A DNA stretch of 64,000 nt. Origin: Coprobacillus sp. CAG:605 (GTDB lineage: Bacteria; Bacillota_I; Bacilli_A; RF39; UBA660). Under the pieces are notes generated by a model. The model worked only from the letters and a program-made list of their open reading frames with translations. It was not told where the DNA came from and searched no databases. Of this stretch, positions 26,854-34,725 are shown in pieces. How positions within the stretch are numbered: the stretch's first letter is position 1; every line of letters starts with the position of its first letter. A program made the translations under genes and the position numbers. Where the stretch lies: contig HF998226.1 of NCBI GenBank assembly GCA_000433255.1, positions 62,001-126,000 of the forward strand, read 5' to 3'.

Positions 26854-28194
26854 ATGATCAGATATATTAAACTAAATAACTATAAGTCACTTGTTGACTT
26901 TAAAGTGGATTTTATGAAAACAAAAGACACTTCAAAAAAACTAGTGCTTATTTATGGCGAAAATGGAGTTGGTAAATCTAATTTAGCTAATTCATTTTAT
27001 ACATTAAATGAAACAATGAGAACTATGGCTGCCAATGAATTTGCTAAGAATTTACTTGATCAATTTAGTAAAAATGAGAATTTTAATAAAGAATCAAGCA
27101 AAGTTGCAATTAATTTTGCCAATTCAATTATTAAAGCAAATTATAAAGATACTAAAATGATAATTGATGAATATAAAACTATTGATTCAGCAGATAATAT
27201 GATTTTAGAATATGGCTTTGATATGAATGGACAAGATGGAGTTTATCGTATCGAATTTGATAATGAAAAAATAGTTTCTGAAAGACTAGACTTTACCCTT
27301 AACAAAAATATGACTAACTATTTTAATATTAATACTGATAATATGAAGATTAATGCCAACGTTTTCAAAGATAAAAAATATTATAATGAATTTATTGAAC
27401 TTCTTAATAAGTATTGGGGCAAGCACTCATTTATGTCAATCCTTTCATATGAAATTGATGATAAAAAAATTGAATACATGAAGAACGCGATTAACGAAAA
27501 TCTTTATAATGTTTTACTATATCTAAATGGAATATCTACAAAGATCAATGGCAAAAATAATAGTGAGTTTGGTGCAATAAGATTGAATAGCCATATTTTA
27601 GAAAATCTTGATAACGGAAAAATACTTATCAAAGATGAAGAAGAACTTAATAAAACAGAATATCTATTAAACGAAATATTTACATCTTTGTACTCGGATA
27701 TAAAAAGAGTATATTATAAGAAAAACTATGAAGATAATTATTTAAAATACCATCTATATTTTAGAAAAATGATCTATGGAAAAATTAAAGATATCAATTT
27801 TTCTCTAGAATCAAATGGCACGCAAAATATTTTAACTATAATTCCATATCTAATTGCAGCGTGTGAAGGTCAAACTGTTATAATTGATGAACTAGACACT
27901 GGCATTCATGATTTATTAATTAAAGGTCTTCTTGAATGCGTTGTACCTTATATTAAAGGACAATTAATAGTAACTACTCATAATACCATCTTGATAAATT
28001 CTATGCCTACAGGAAGTGTATATATTTTTAGAGCAAATAAAAATGCCGAAAAGACTTTAATTTCACTTGACGATTTTCAAGAAAGAATCCAAAAAAACAA
28101 TAATCCTCAAAAGAAATACCTAAGTGGCTTATTTGGAGGAGTACCAATTATAAGTGACATTGATTTTGAAGAATTGATAGATAATTTAAAATAG
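26854..28194 (+). CDS. AAA ATPase of an RloA/AbiLi/PARIS-like two-gene system
   Basis: The 446-residue cytoplasmic ATPase starts at ATG 26854 (AAAGG 8 nt upstream); the GTG at 26845 lies in the ribosome binding site. It begins MIRYIKLNNYKSL, the typical OLD/RecF-like AAA start, with Walker A GENGVGKS (35-42). A long insertion (about 60-290) follows, then the signature ESNGTQNIL, Walker B TVIIDELDTGIHD (about 342-354) and LIVTTHNT (about 371-378). The adjacent TOPRIM gene makes it half of an ATPase-nuclease pair as in RloA-RloB, AbiL or PARIS phage defence. The exact type is not resolved. Confidence 0.78.
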   Translation: MIRYIKLNNYKSLVDFKVDFMKTKDTSKKLVLIYGENGVGKSNLANSFYTLNETMRTMAANEFAKNLLDQFSKNENFNKESSKVAINFANSIIKANYKDTKMIIDEYKTIDSADNMILEYGFDMNGQDGVYRIEFDNEKIVSERLDFTLNKNMTNYFNINTDNMKINANVFKDKKYYNEFIELLNKYWGKHSFMSILSYEIDDKKIEYMKNAINENLYNVLLYLNGISTKINGKNNSEFGAIRLNSHILENLDNGKILIKDEEELNKTEYLLNEIFTSLYSDIKRVYYKKNYEDNYLKYHLYFRKMIYGKIKDINFSLESNGTQNILTIIPYLIAACEGQTVIIDELDTGIHDLLIKGLLECVVPYIKGQLIVTTHNTILINSMPTGSVYIFRANKNAEKTLISLDDFQERIQKNNNPQKKYLSGLFGGVPIISDIDFEELIDNLK

Positions 28195-28202
28195 AGGTAA
28201 CT

Positions 28203-28790
28203 ATGCAGCAGTTAAATTACACTAAAGCCATAGTTATAGTTCATGGCAAATCCGAAAAACAAATATGTCAGCATGTAAAGAGTAAATTACGTTTGAAAAT
28301 GGAAATAGTTAGTAACAATAATGGTGAAAGTTCTATTCAAATAACCAGCGTGAAACAAACCCTAAATAATACGATTTTTAAATCATATAATAGCTTTATT
28401 AAAAAGTATGAAGATGTTAAACTATCTAGCAATAATAAATCTCTCGATGAAGATTTCAAAATATTTATTATTCTAGATACTGATGATTGCACCGAAAATC
28501 AAAAAAGTGCTTTCATAAATAAGAAAATGTTTAAATCTCATTGGGCCTATGACCATATAGTACCAATATATGATAGCCCAAATCTAGAAGAAGTTTTAAA
28601 AAAAGCAAATGTACCATTTACCAAGACTGGCGATAAAAGAAAAAAAGAATACGTTAAACTATTTCCTACAGATCCTAAATATGAGAAAAGTGATGAAATT
28701 CAAATTCAAGAGCTATGTGATAATCTAAAAAAACAAACAAATACCAACTTGAATGAATTTTTAGATTTTTGCCTAAAAGCTGCAGAGTAA
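28203..28790 (+). CDS. RloB-like TOPRIM-domain protein
   Basis: The 195-residue protein starts 8 nt after the ATPase gene. IVIVHGKSEKQI (about 10-21) fits the TOPRIM glutamate strand (usually VEGxSE; here His-Gly-Lys-Ser-Glu), and FIILDTDDC (about 89-97) supplies the DxD metal site. SPNLEEVL (about 122-129) resembles the NFE/NPCFE-type segment of RloB proteins. These features predict a metal-dependent nuclease effector triggered by the upstream ATPase. The pair is followed by a clear terminator, so this is a two-gene unit. Confidence 0.75.
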   Translation: MQQLNYTKAIVIVHGKSEKQICQHVKSKLRLKMEIVSNNNGESSIQITSVKQTLNNTIFKSYNSFIKKYEDVKLSSNNKSLDEDFKIFIILDTDDCTENQKSAFINKKMFKSHWAYDHIVPIYDSPNLEEVLKKANVPFTKTGDKRKKEYVKLFPTDPKYEKSDEIQIQELCDNLKKQTNTNLNEFLDFCLKAAE

Positions 28791-28796
28791 CGTTCA

Positions 28797-28828
28797 AAAT
28801 ATTGGTTAAGTTACAGCCAATATTTTTT
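28797..28828 (+). terminator. Rho-independent terminator
   Basis: AAATATTGG (28797-28805) pairs with CCAATATTT (28817-28825), followed by Ts. It closes the ATPase-TOPRIM operon and the accessory island. Confidence 0.82.
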
Positions 28829-28925
28829 ATTTGGAATCAAATAATATTAGCATTTAAAAATGTTATAACATACTATCTATTTTTCCATTAATATGTTAAT
28901 ATAAGCCTAAGAAAAGAGGAACAAA

Positions 28926-30536
28926 ATGAAACTATTAGACGAAGCTAAATATTTACGTAAAGACGCCATCTACGAAGACTATTACAAAATAATCAAAAAC
29001 TTTAAGGACTATGATAAGATAACTACTAAGAAAATGCTTGAAACTATAATAGACTTATATAATCAAGAAGGATATCTAAAAGACTTCTTAACCATTGAAG
29101 AAATCGACTTACTTAAAATGATAATCAAAAATAAGCACCTAAAAGAAGAAAAGGTTAGAGAACATATAGCCTATGAATCATTAAGTGCTAAACTAATTAT
29201 TCGCTATGATCATACTCAAAATAAATATGATATACCAGAAGAATTTAAAGCGAGTGTTGAACATACAATCAAAAAGCTAAATAAAACAGACTTAGCCATA
29301 ATCAAAAATAACACTAACTTTGAAAAAGTATTCTTAGGTATAATCAAAATATTTGGCGTTCTAACCAAGAAAGACCTATACAAGCTAGTATATGACTATA
29401 CTGAAATAGATGCCGATGAATTTGATTACCTCATTAACTTACCATTAATTAATTATCACTTTATTATCCTAAAAGACAATGTCTATACCTGTGCTGATTA
29501 TTACTTATACCTAGAAGAAGCAATCGAACTAGTAAGTAAAACTCGTAAACTAAGTATCTATGAAAGACCAATTGAAGACGTAGTAGGGTATGGATACCAT
29601 GATTTTTTACTAACGGAAGATTCAACCATAGCATTCCTAGATAAACTAGACGAACTACATTTATATCCCGACTATATCTTAAAAAGAATAAAAGAGTATT
29701 GTAATCTTAACTTAGATAGAACTGAACTAAAAGAACATTTAGCAGATTTAGTTCATAATGAGAAAGACTATCAAGAACTATGTATCTTACTAGATAACAT
29801 GATGAACAATACTACATCAATTGCCTACCAAGGAAGAACTCCTAATGAATATCAAGAAGAAAAAATCAAAGAAAAGCAAACTAAAGAATACAATAAAAAA
29901 TTTAATCAACTTAAAGATAACGAAGATATAATTCAGTATCGTAAAATTAAAGACCAAATAGGAAGTGTAATTGAAAATTGTTGTCTTACTTATAAGACAT
30001 TACCTATAGATAAATTTAAAAAAGCATTTAAGCTAAATAACATCGATATCTCTAAAATGGAGACTAAAGCTTTAACTAATCTCTTACTATTTCATAGTAT
30101 TGATAATGAACCAACTGAGTTCTCTAAGTACATAAAAACATTAAATGTTTTATCTAGTGAATATGCTACAGCTTGGAAAATAGATGAAAACCAAGTAGAA
30201 AGTGTCTTTCAAATTAAAGATGTTAATTCTAAAAAGGGTGTAGTGATAGTAGAAGATGCCTATACTAATAAAGAGTATGAATATTACGATATTGCCTTTT
30301 CTTGCTCCGGAGAATTCTTAAAAAGACTTTATATCTATACTACTTTAGTTAAGGTTGATAATATCTGGACTCCTAATGAATATCTTCTGCCTTTAGCAGG
30401 TTCTACTTTAGAAGATATAAATGAAAAGATTGATTCTATTAAAGGAGTTAATAATCTAAATACTAGACGTTTCTTAGCTTGTTATCTCTTATCTTTATCA
30501 AGTGATACGATAATAACTAAAAGAACATTAAACTAG
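28926..30536 (+). CDS. Large hypothetical cytoplasmic protein
   Basis: The protein has 536 residues, preceded by AAAGAGGAAC. No signal peptide, membrane segment or catalytic motif is recognised. The first ~330 residues are helical and charged, with repeated Lys/Glu/Tyr-rich segments (LDEAKYLRKDAIYEDYYKII; LTIEEIDLLKMIIKNK). The C-terminal third has more beta character (ESVFQIKDVNSKKGVVIVEDAY, about 420-441). Codon use (ATC, CTA) resembles core genes, so it is probably a lineage-specific native gene and not part of the accessory island. Confidence 0.6.
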   Translation: MKLLDEAKYLRKDAIYEDYYKIIKNFKDYDKITTKKMLETIIDLYNQEGYLKDFLTIEEIDLLKMIIKNKHLKEEKVREHIAYESLSAKLIIRYDHTQNKYDIPEEFKASVEHTIKKLNKTDLAIIKNNTNFEKVFLGIIKIFGVLTKKDLYKLVYDYTEIDADEFDYLINLPLINYHFIILKDNVYTCADYYLYLEEAIELVSKTRKLSIYERPIEDVVGYGYHDFLLTEDSTIAFLDKLDELHLYPDYILKRIKEYCNLNLDRTELKEHLADLVHNEKDYQELCILLDNMMNNTTSIAYQGRTPNEYQEEKIKEKQTKEYNKKFNQLKDNEDIIQYRKIKDQIGSVIENCCLTYKTLPIDKFKKAFKLNNIDISKMETKALTNLLLFHSIDNEPTEFSKYIKTLNVLSSEYATAWKIDENQVESVFQIKDVNSKKGVVIVEDAYTNKEYEYYDIAFSCSGEFLKRLYIYTTLVKVDNIWTPNEYLLPLAGSTLEDINEKIDSIKGVNNLNTRRFLACYLLSLSSDTIITKRTLN

Positions 30537-30584
30537 TAAAAAACAGCCCGGAAAGTATTAAAATTAAGAAATATTATAAAAATT

Positions 30585-30600
30585 TGACAAGTAATTGTCA
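30585..30600. promoter_or_regulatory. Inverted repeat upstream of the sortase operon
   Basis: TGACAA (30585-30590) and TTGTCA (30595-30600) form a perfect 6-bp dyad around GTAA, ending 8 nt before the -35 box of the downstream promoter. It is suited to binding a dimeric regulator. Confidence 0.4.
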
Positions 30601-30608
30601 TAACCCAC

Positions 30609-30637
30609 TTGAAAATACTTAAAAACAATAGTAAAAT
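30609..30637 (+). promoter_or_regulatory. Promoter of the sortase operon
   Basis: TTGAAA (30609-30614), exactly 17 nt, then TAAAAT (30632-30637). ATGAGGAGAGAAT precedes the start codon at 30661. Confidence 0.72.
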
Positions 30638-30660
30638 ACAAGAAGAAATGAGGAGAGAAT

Positions 30661-31185
30661 ATGAAAAAAATAAGAAATATTGTATGTCTATTCGTAGCAA
30701 TGTTATTAGTTGGAACACTAAACGTTAACGCTATGAGTAAAGACGAGCTAAAAGCTAAGTTAACTAAAGCTTATACAATCAATGGAGCAACATTCCAAGC
30801 TACTAGTGATCAAAAAGTAGAAATCGAAAGATACTTATCACAAAATAATGTATCTGAATCTGATGCTGATTACATTGCTAGTAAAATTGATGAAGCTGTT
30901 GCTATTATTGAAAGAGGAGATGCTACTTCTTTTGAAAAATTAACAAAAGCTGAAAAAAATGAAATCAAAGCATTATTAACAGAAGTTTCTAATAACACAA
31001 GTGTTAAAGTTACAGCTGTTAAAAACGGAGTAAAAGTATATAACTTAGATGGTACAGTATTCACAGTAGTTACTGCTTCTAAAGTAAAATATACTGATAC
31101 TTATATGATCATTGCTCTTGCTGGTGTGGTATCTATTATCGGAATTGCCGTAATCGCAAGAAAGATGAAAAAAGCTAATGCTTAA
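30661..31185 (+). CDS. Secreted, membrane-anchored protein beside a sortase
   Basis: A 174-residue product with a signal peptide (1-24, ending NVNA), an acidic helical region (about 25-95) containing SKDELKAKLTKAY, a short Val/Lys beta region (about 110-140) and a C-terminal hydrophobic helix (about 150-167) followed by RKMKKANA. This is the layout of a sortase substrate, but no LPxTG is present: the residues before the helix are KVKYTDTY. The arrangement recalls the processed acidic surface protein plus class D sortase pair of bacilli. It overlaps the sortase gene by 8 nt, strongly suggesting they work together. Confidence 0.68.
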   Translation: MKKIRNIVCLFVAMLLVGTLNVNAMSKDELKAKLTKAYTINGATFQATSDQKVEIERYLSQNNVSESDADYIASKIDEAVAIIERGDATSFEKLTKAEKNEIKALLTEVSNNTSVKVTAVKNGVKVYNLDGTVFTVVTASKVKYTDTYMIIALAGVVSIIGIAVIARKMKKANA

Positions 31186-31807
31186 AAAAAGTATTGCAAC
31201 TTTAAAGGTAATTGTTAAGCAATTGGCAATTGCTTTTTTCTTTGCATCATTATTTATCTTTTTAATATTTATTTTCTTTGCTAAAAAAATAGATACCACA
31301 ATCTCACTATTAAATAAAATGAGTGTCAAAGAAGTAAATAGAACCACCGAAAAGATAAACATAGATAGTGGGAGCAAACGCCTTTCAAGCTATCCAACCT
31401 ATGGTGAAATATTTGCTACTATAGAAATCCCAACTATTAACGTATCAGCTAATATCGTTGAAGGAGATAACCTAGATCTAATCAAGAAAAATATTGGCCA
31501 CTATGCTGGGTCCTATTTTCCTGGAGAAGGGGGAACCATCGTCTTGGCAGCTCATAACTCTCAAGCTCACTTTGGCAAACTACCAGACCTTAAAATAGGA
31601 TCTAAAATAATTATCAAAACAAGTTATGGAACCTATACCTACAAAGTAACCACAGGCCAAATAATCAAAGCTACTGACCTTGAAAAAAACATGGATATCA
31701 AAGACGACAAAGAAACCTTACTAATGTATACCTGCTACCCAGTAAGTATCTATGGTTTTAAAGATAAAAGATACGTCATAACCGCCAGCCTAGAAGGAGA
31801 AGAATAA
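31178..31807 (+). CDS. Sortase (class D-like)
   Basis: A membrane-anchored cysteine transpeptidase of 209 residues. The N-terminal signal anchor is at about 10-35. The sortase barrel has the catalytic triad H126 (LAAHN), C186 (LMYTCYPV) and R198 (KDKRYVITA). The TLxTC motif is replaced by LMYTC. The compact length and position of the His fit class D enzymes. It would cleave a sorting signal and attach the protein to the wall or to another protein. Its start lies within the upstream substrate-like gene, and its end overlaps the VanZ gene by one base. Confidence 0.86.
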   Translation: MLKKSIATLKVIVKQLAIAFFFASLFIFLIFIFFAKKIDTTISLLNKMSVKEVNRTTEKINIDSGSKRLSSYPTYGEIFATIEIPTINVSANIVEGDNLDLIKKNIGHYAGSYFPGEGGTIVLAAHNSQAHFGKLPDLKIGSKIIIKTSYGTYTYKVTTGQIIKATDLEKNMDIKDDKETLLMYTCYPVSIYGFKDKRYVITASLEGEE

Positions 31808-33111
31808 TGAAACCTCATACTATATTTTTTAATTACTTAACCAAATTCATCTCATCAATCTTATTCTTTTTAACAACAACTATTACGATAATCTTATTTA
31901 CTATTTTTAATCAAAACTTCATGGCTCAACAACTAAATGAAACTAACTACTATGAAAAACTATATACCAACATTAAACTAGAAATGTCATACTATGTAAC
32001 CCAATCAGGACTAAGTGATGACATTCTAAACAATATCTTCGATAAAGAACTACTAAGAAGAACAACAGAAAAAATGTTGGATAACTTCTACAACAATAAA
32101 GATAATACAATTAATAAAACTAGTGTTGAAGAAAATTTGACGAATAACATTAACGAAGAGTTAAAAGACTACAAATTAACTGAAGAAGATAAAACATCAA
32201 TTAATAAATTTATTACTCAAATGAGCAGTACATACGAAATGGAAATAAGTTATTCTAATATTCTAAATAAATATCATAATAGTTTTAACAGAATCTATCA
32301 TATCTTAGTAGCGTTAGACATCCTATGTATTACATTATTTATCATTAATTACTTCATAACTAGATATACTCTAAAAGAAAGAAATATCATTATATCCTTA
32401 CTAACTACAGCCACTCTAATAACCATAATTCATTTATACCTATCTAATACCTTAGATTTAGGACATCTAGAATTCTATAACGATATTATCTCTAATCTAA
32501 TCAATTACACTTATCAAAGTATTATGAGTATCTTTAACATTGTAAGTACAATCTACTTAGTAATATCATTATCCCTTATTCTTTATGCTACTAAATATAC
32601 CAAAGAACTATTAAAATACAAAGATAAAGTTCTAATTGTTCTAGCCATAATCTGGATGGGTGTAATATTTATGTTCTCTGCTCAAGTATCTGATGAATCT
32701 AAATCAAGTTCTAACAAAGTAACTAGTGCTGTTGTAAATACTGTAATTAGCATTAAAAAAGAAAATATCAGTGAAGAAAAAAGACAAAAGATTATTGAAG
32801 ATAAAACCTTTATTGTTAGAAAAACCGCTCACTTTACAGAGTACTTTATTCTAGGATTAATCCTAATCTTATATTTACAAACTAAAGAAAAACTTACAAC
32901 AAAATACATAATCCTAGCCATAATATTCTGTGTACTATACGCTACTAGTGATGAAATCCACCAATTATTTGTTGATGGAAGAAGCTGCAAAATAATGGAC
33001 ATCCTAATCGATACCTGTGGCAGTTCCTTAGCTATCCTAGGATTTACCAGTATCTATAAACTAACTACAAACTTAAAAAAGCAAAAAGAATTATTCATAG
33101 AACAAATTTAA
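31807..33111 (+). CDS. Membrane protein with C-terminal VanZ-like domain
   Basis: The protein has 434 residues. The first ~260 contain a signal anchor (about 15-37), an extracytoplasmic helical domain (about 40-155) and several membrane helices. The C-terminal ~160 residues form a VanZ-like domain with IFMFSAQVSDESKSSS (about 290-305), RKTAHFTEYFILGLIL (about 338-353) and YATSDEIHQLFVDGRSC (about 379-395). VanZ domains are linked to teicoplanin resistance and wall or sortase functions, though the biochemistry is unclear. Fusion to an unrelated N-terminal region is unusual. It is translationally coupled to the sortase. Confidence 0.78.
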   Translation: MKPHTIFFNYLTKFISSILFFLTTTITIILFTIFNQNFMAQQLNETNYYEKLYTNIKLEMSYYVTQSGLSDDILNNIFDKELLRRTTEKMLDNFYNNKDNTINKTSVEENLTNNINEELKDYKLTEEDKTSINKFITQMSSTYEMEISYSNILNKYHNSFNRIYHILVALDILCITLFIINYFITRYTLKERNIIISLLTTATLITIIHLYLSNTLDLGHLEFYNDIISNLINYTYQSIMSIFNIVSTIYLVISLSLILYATKYTKELLKYKDKVLIVLAIIWMGVIFMFSAQVSDESKSSSNKVTSAVVNTVISIKKENISEEKRQKIIEDKTFIVRKTAHFTEYFILGLILILYLQTKEKLTTKYIILAIIFCVLYATSDEIHQLFVDGRSCKIMDILIDTCGSSLAILGFTSIYKLTTNLKKQKELFIEQI

Positions 33112-33129
33112 TTGTCGAAATTTGTCGAA
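33112..33129. repeat. Direct repeat TTGTCGAA with 10-bp period
   Basis: Two exact copies of TTGTCGAA, at 33112-33119 and 33122-33129, lie one helical turn apart and 11 nt upstream of a -35 box. This geometry suggests an activator binding site. Confidence 0.45.
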
Positions 33130-33139
33130 CAAATAATAA

Positions 33140-33167
33140 TTGCAATTATAATAAAATACTATATAAT
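33140..33167 (+). promoter_or_regulatory. Promoter for the 39-residue membrane peptide
   Basis: TTGCAA (33140-33145), 16 nt, then TATAAT (33162-33167). GGTGAAG follows just before the ATG at 33185. Confidence 0.68.
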
Positions 33168-33184
33168 AACGTTAGGTGAAGAAA

Positions 33185-33304
33185 ATGACATTTATAATTA
33201 TCTTTATTTTAGCGTTCGTTATATGGTGTTTTTTAAAAATATCTAGTATAGCTACCGAATTAGAAGAAAAAATGCAAAAAAAATATAAAAATAACAAATC
33301 GTAG
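33185..33304 (+). CDS. Small single-pass membrane protein, 39 residues
   Basis: The reading frame starts at ATG 33185 close after TTAGGTGAAG and ends at TAG 33302-33304. Residues 2-18 are a hydrophobic helix (TFIIIFILAFVIWCFLK), followed by a charged tail with ELEEKMQKKYKNNK. It has its own good promoter with a repeated upstream site and sits between the VanZ gene and the CpsCDB module. It resembles small regulatory or accessory membrane peptides. No family is recognised, but promoter, ribosome binding site and composition support a real gene. Confidence 0.55.
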   Translation: MTFIIIFILAFVIWCFLKISSIATELEEKMQKKYKNNKS

Positions 33305-33333
33305 TTGAGAAAAATAATTAAATAGTTTATAAT
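33305..33333 (+). promoter_or_regulatory. Promoter of the CpsCDB module
   Basis: TTGAGA (33305-33310), exactly 17 nt, then TATAAT (33328-33333), with AGAGGG before the start codon at 33356. Confidence 0.78.
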
Positions 33334-33355
33334 TATCTTAGCAAAGAGGGATTAT

Positions 33356-34048
33356 ATGGAAGAAGTAAATTTAAAAGAAATGTTTAGTTATTTTCTAAGC
33401 AAGTATTTATTAATTATATTATTTGTTGTACTTGGCGCTGGTGCATGCATTGTATATAGTTTATTCATTCAAAAACCAATGTATAACTCATATACAACAG
33501 TAGTACTAGCCCGATCAAGTGATTCAACATCAAATAGTGGTACTCTTCAATCAGACGTTACCACCAACCAAAAATTAGTATCTACTTACCGTGAAATAAT
33601 TAAAAGTAGAAGAATCTTAAATCAAGTAATTAGTAACTTGGATTTAAACATGAGTTATGAATCATTGCATAACATGGTTAGTGTAACTAACGAAAAAGAT
33701 ACTGAGCTAATCAAAATAGCAGTTAATAGCCAAAACTCTAAAGACGCTAAAGACATTGCTAACGAAATAGCTAAAGTATTCTCTAAAGAAATCGAAAACA
33801 TTTATGAAATTAAAAACCTAAGTATTATCGATTATGCTGATGAAAATACCATCCCATACAATATTAATGTACCAAAACAAATGGCTATCAGCGTTCTAGT
33901 GTCATTCGTACTAGCTTGTGGTATTATATTTGTTATGTTTTACTTTGATACAACTATTAAGAGTAGTGAAGAAGTCGAAGAAAAAATTGGTTTACCAGTA
34001 TTAGGGGTAGTACCTTTTAAACCTACTTTAAAAGGAGGAAATAAATAA
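33356..34048 (+). CDS. Polysaccharide co-polymerase / kinase activator (CpsC/YveK-type)
   Basis: A Wzz-family membrane protein of 230 residues with two transmembrane helices (about 16-36 and 176-197) flanking an extracellular domain containing YNSYTTVVLARSSDS. It sets chain length and activates the adjacent tyrosine kinase through its cytoplasmic C-terminal tail (SSEEVEEKIGLPVLGVVP, the usual junction region). This is the Gram-positive arrangement in which adaptor and kinase are separate. It overlaps the kinase gene by one base. Confidence 0.88.
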   Translation: MEEVNLKEMFSYFLSKYLLIILFVVLGAGACIVYSLFIQKPMYNSYTTVVLARSSDSTSNSGTLQSDVTTNQKLVSTYREIIKSRRILNQVISNLDLNMSYESLHNMVSVTNEKDTELIKIAVNSQNSKDAKDIANEIAKVFSKEIENIYEIKNLSIIDYADENTIPYNINVPKQMAISVLVSFVLACGIIFVMFYFDTTIKSSEEVEEKIGLPVLGVVPFKPTLKGGNK

Positions 34049-34725
34049 TGAATGAGTTAATTGTTGCAACAAATCCTAAATCAAGTATTGCTGAAGCCAT
34101 CAAAACTATTCGTACAAACTTACAATTTTCATCAGTAGATGATAAAGTAAAAAGTATCTTAGTTACGAGTTCTTTTTCTGGAGAAGGGAAGAGTTTTGTT
34201 ACTTCTAACTTAGCCGTGGCATTTGCTCAAGCTGGAACTAAAGTTTTAATTGTTGACTGCGACTTAAGAAGAGGAAGACAGCATAACATTTTCCATGTTG
34301 AAAACTTAGAAGGCCTATCAAATCTTTTAATTGACGACGTTGAAAAAAAATATAAACATTATATTAAAAAAACTAGATATGAAAACATTTATGTCTTACC
34401 AATGGGTATCGTACCTCCAAACCCAAGTGAATTACTAGCTAGTGATAAAAACAAACAACTAGTAGGAATACTTGCTAAAAACTATGACCTAGTAATTTAT
34501 GATGGTGTTCCTGTAGGAGGACTAACTGATTCAATAATCATGGCCGACTTAGTTGATAAAATTGTTATTGTTTCAGCCTATAAGCAAACCCCAATAGAGT
34601 TACTAAATAACACTAAGAAAAACTTAGAAAAATTTAGTGATAAAATTGCTGGAGTTGTCTTAAATAAATATCCAGCTACTAAAGATCATTACTATTCTAA
34701 CTACTATTACAAGGCCGATAAATGA
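34048..34725 (+). CDS. Capsular tyrosine-protein kinase (CpsD/YwqD-type)
   Basis: The BY-kinase has 225 residues. Walker A is SSFSGEGKSF (about 46-55), Walker A' VLIVDCDLRRGR (about 73-84) and Walker B LVIYDGVPVG (about 149-158), where the common DTPP is replaced by DGVP. The C-terminus carries the autophosphorylation tyrosine cluster HYYSNYYYK. It works with the preceding adaptor and following phosphatase to control polysaccharide polymerisation and export. The last four bases overlap the phosphatase start. Confidence 0.9.
   Translation: MNELIVATNPKSSIAEAIKTIRTNLQFSSVDDKVKSILVTSSFSGEGKSFVTSNLAVAFAQAGTKVLIVDCDLRRGRQHNIFHVENLEGLSNLLIDDVEKKYKHYIKKTRYENIYVLPMGIVPPNPSELLASDKNKQLVGILAKNYDLVIYDGVPVGGLTDSIIMADLVDKIVIVSAYKQTPIELLNNTKKNLEKFSDKIAGVVLNKYPATKDHYYSNYYYKADK

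Noticed and set aside
31045..31377. Minus-strand open frame across the surface-protein/sortase boundary
   Set aside because: Antisense to two well-supported coding regions; no start signal.
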